A DNA stretch of 5,577 bases from an uncultured Angelakisella sp. GTDB lineage: Bacteria; Bacillota; Clostridia; Oscillospirales; Ruminococcaceae. Within the stretch, counting starts at the first letter, position 1. Each line of letters begins with the position of its first letter. The stretch is from assembly GCA_904420255.1 (NCBI GenBank), contig CAJFUT010000289.1, positions 1 through 5,577 of the forward strand, in the 5' to 3' direction. The notes under the pieces were generated by a model. It was not told the DNA's origin. It searched no databases and was given only the letters and a program-made list of their open reading frames with translations. Made by a program: the position numbers and the translations under genes. This document shows positions 5,148 through 5,577 of this stretch, piece after piece.

Positions 5148-5184
5148 CCCAAAAACCTACATTCAAAATCAGGAGGTATTTATC

Positions 5185-5577
5185 ATGAACGAAGTCGTCA
5201 AGTTTTTGCAGGAAAATCCCGTACAGTATCTCGCCACGGTGGGCCGGGACGGGAAGGCGAAATGCCGCCCCTTCATGTTCGCCGGGGAGCTGGACGGCAG
5301 GCTGTGGTTCTGCACCAACAACACCAAGGACGTGTACAAGGATATGCAGGCCAACCCCAATGTAGAGGTTTCTGTTTCCAGCCCTTCCTATGCGTGGATC
5401 CGGCTGGACGGAGAGGCGGTGTTTGAGAACAACATGGCGGCCAAAGAAATGTGCATCCAGAACCCCATCGTGAAAGGACAGTACGGTGAAGCTGCCAACC
5501 CCATTTTCGAGGTGTTCTATCTGAAGGACGCCCATGCCGTGATTGCTGACTTCTCCGGCAACCCGCCCAAGGAGTAC
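5185..5577 (+). CDS. Pyridoxamine 5'-phosphate oxidase-like FMN-binding protein, cut at the right edge
   Basis: The frame is open to the last base and gives 131 residues (MNEVVKFLQENPVQYLATVG...). The family's small split-barrel flavoproteins are usually 130-150 residues, and the ...ADFSGNPPKEY end looks close to their C-terminus, so little is probably missing. Family-like features are the ATVGRDGKAKCRPF strand pair at 17-30, LDGRLWFCTNNTKDVYKDMQANPNVEV at 36-62 (the FMN phosphate and dimer-interface region) and WIRLDGEAVF at 71-80. Such proteins bind FMN, sometimes F420 or haem, and often reduce small molecules; true pyridoxamine oxidase activity should not be assumed. The start is secure: AGGAGG lies 8 nt before the ATG. 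The divergent HxlR-family gene probably regulates it, suggesting a role in redox or electrophile stress. Confidence 0.9.
   Translation, partial: MNEVVKFLQENPVQYLATVGRDGKAKCRPFMFAGELDGRLWFCTNNTKDVYKDMQANPNVEVSVSSPSYAWIRLDGEAVFENNMAAKEMCIQNPIVKGQYGEAANPIFEVFYLKDAHAVIADFSGNPPKEY

Larger units (their letters stand above)
4806..5184. other. Divergent control region between the HxlR-family and flavoprotein genes
   Basis: These 379 AT-richer bases hold no convincing gene. They contain the minus-strand promoter and leader hairpin of the HxlR-family gene, a GC-rich hairpin at 4935-4967, tandem imperfect palindromes at 5056-5088, the plus-strand promoter at 5094-5122, two small palindromes at 5124-5147 and the AGGAGG ribosome site at 5171-5176. 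AAATGGCGCA occurs twice (4832-4841, 5010-5019), with no evident role. Confidence 0.7.

Overview
The window looks like chromosomal DNA of a high-GC Firmicute. A gut clostridium of the Oscillospirales (Flavonifractor/Oscillibacter-like) is my best guess. The reasons are strong AGGAGG-type ribosome sites, GC-rich coding regions with GC-ending codons, AT-rich intergenic promoters, and the gene types present. The species assignment is inference only.

Layout. Six genes lie on the minus strand and one on the plus strand. Read in the minus direction from about 4360 down to 1, there is an OmpR-type response regulator (RR; 3688-4356) overlapping a membrane sensor histidine kinase (2217-3710). Next comes a CPBP/Abi-like membrane protein with its own promoter and terminator (1440-2102). 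Last is an ABC exporter operon: an ATPase (447-1307) and a permease that runs off the left edge (1-450), joined by an ATGA overlap. To the right is a separate divergent pair: an HxlR-family regulator (4479-4805, minus) and a pyridoxamine-5'-phosphate-oxidase-like flavoprotein (5185-5577, plus, cut by the right edge). A 379-base control region separates them.

How the genes work together. The two-component pair and the ABC exporter form the kind of sense-and-export module common in Firmicutes for antimicrobial peptides, ionophores or envelope stress. The main observation supports this link. The promoter of the RR gene and that of the ABC operon share one unusual layout: 11-bp-phased T(T/C)CA half-sites ending exactly 4 nt before an extended -10 box (TGN-TATNCT), with no recognisable -35 box. 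Both also contain an identical 8-mer, TTTCTCCA. This predicts that the RR activates its own operon and the exporter operon, while the CPBP-like gene between them is insulated by a different promoter and a strong terminator.

The HxlR/flavoprotein pair looks like a redox- or electrophile-responsive unit. The regulator has a single N-terminal cysteine. Two tandem imperfect palindromes lie just upstream of the flavoprotein's -35 box, and two TTGCAA-centred palindromes lie at its probable transcription start. No RNA genes, mobile elements or CRISPR arrays are visible.
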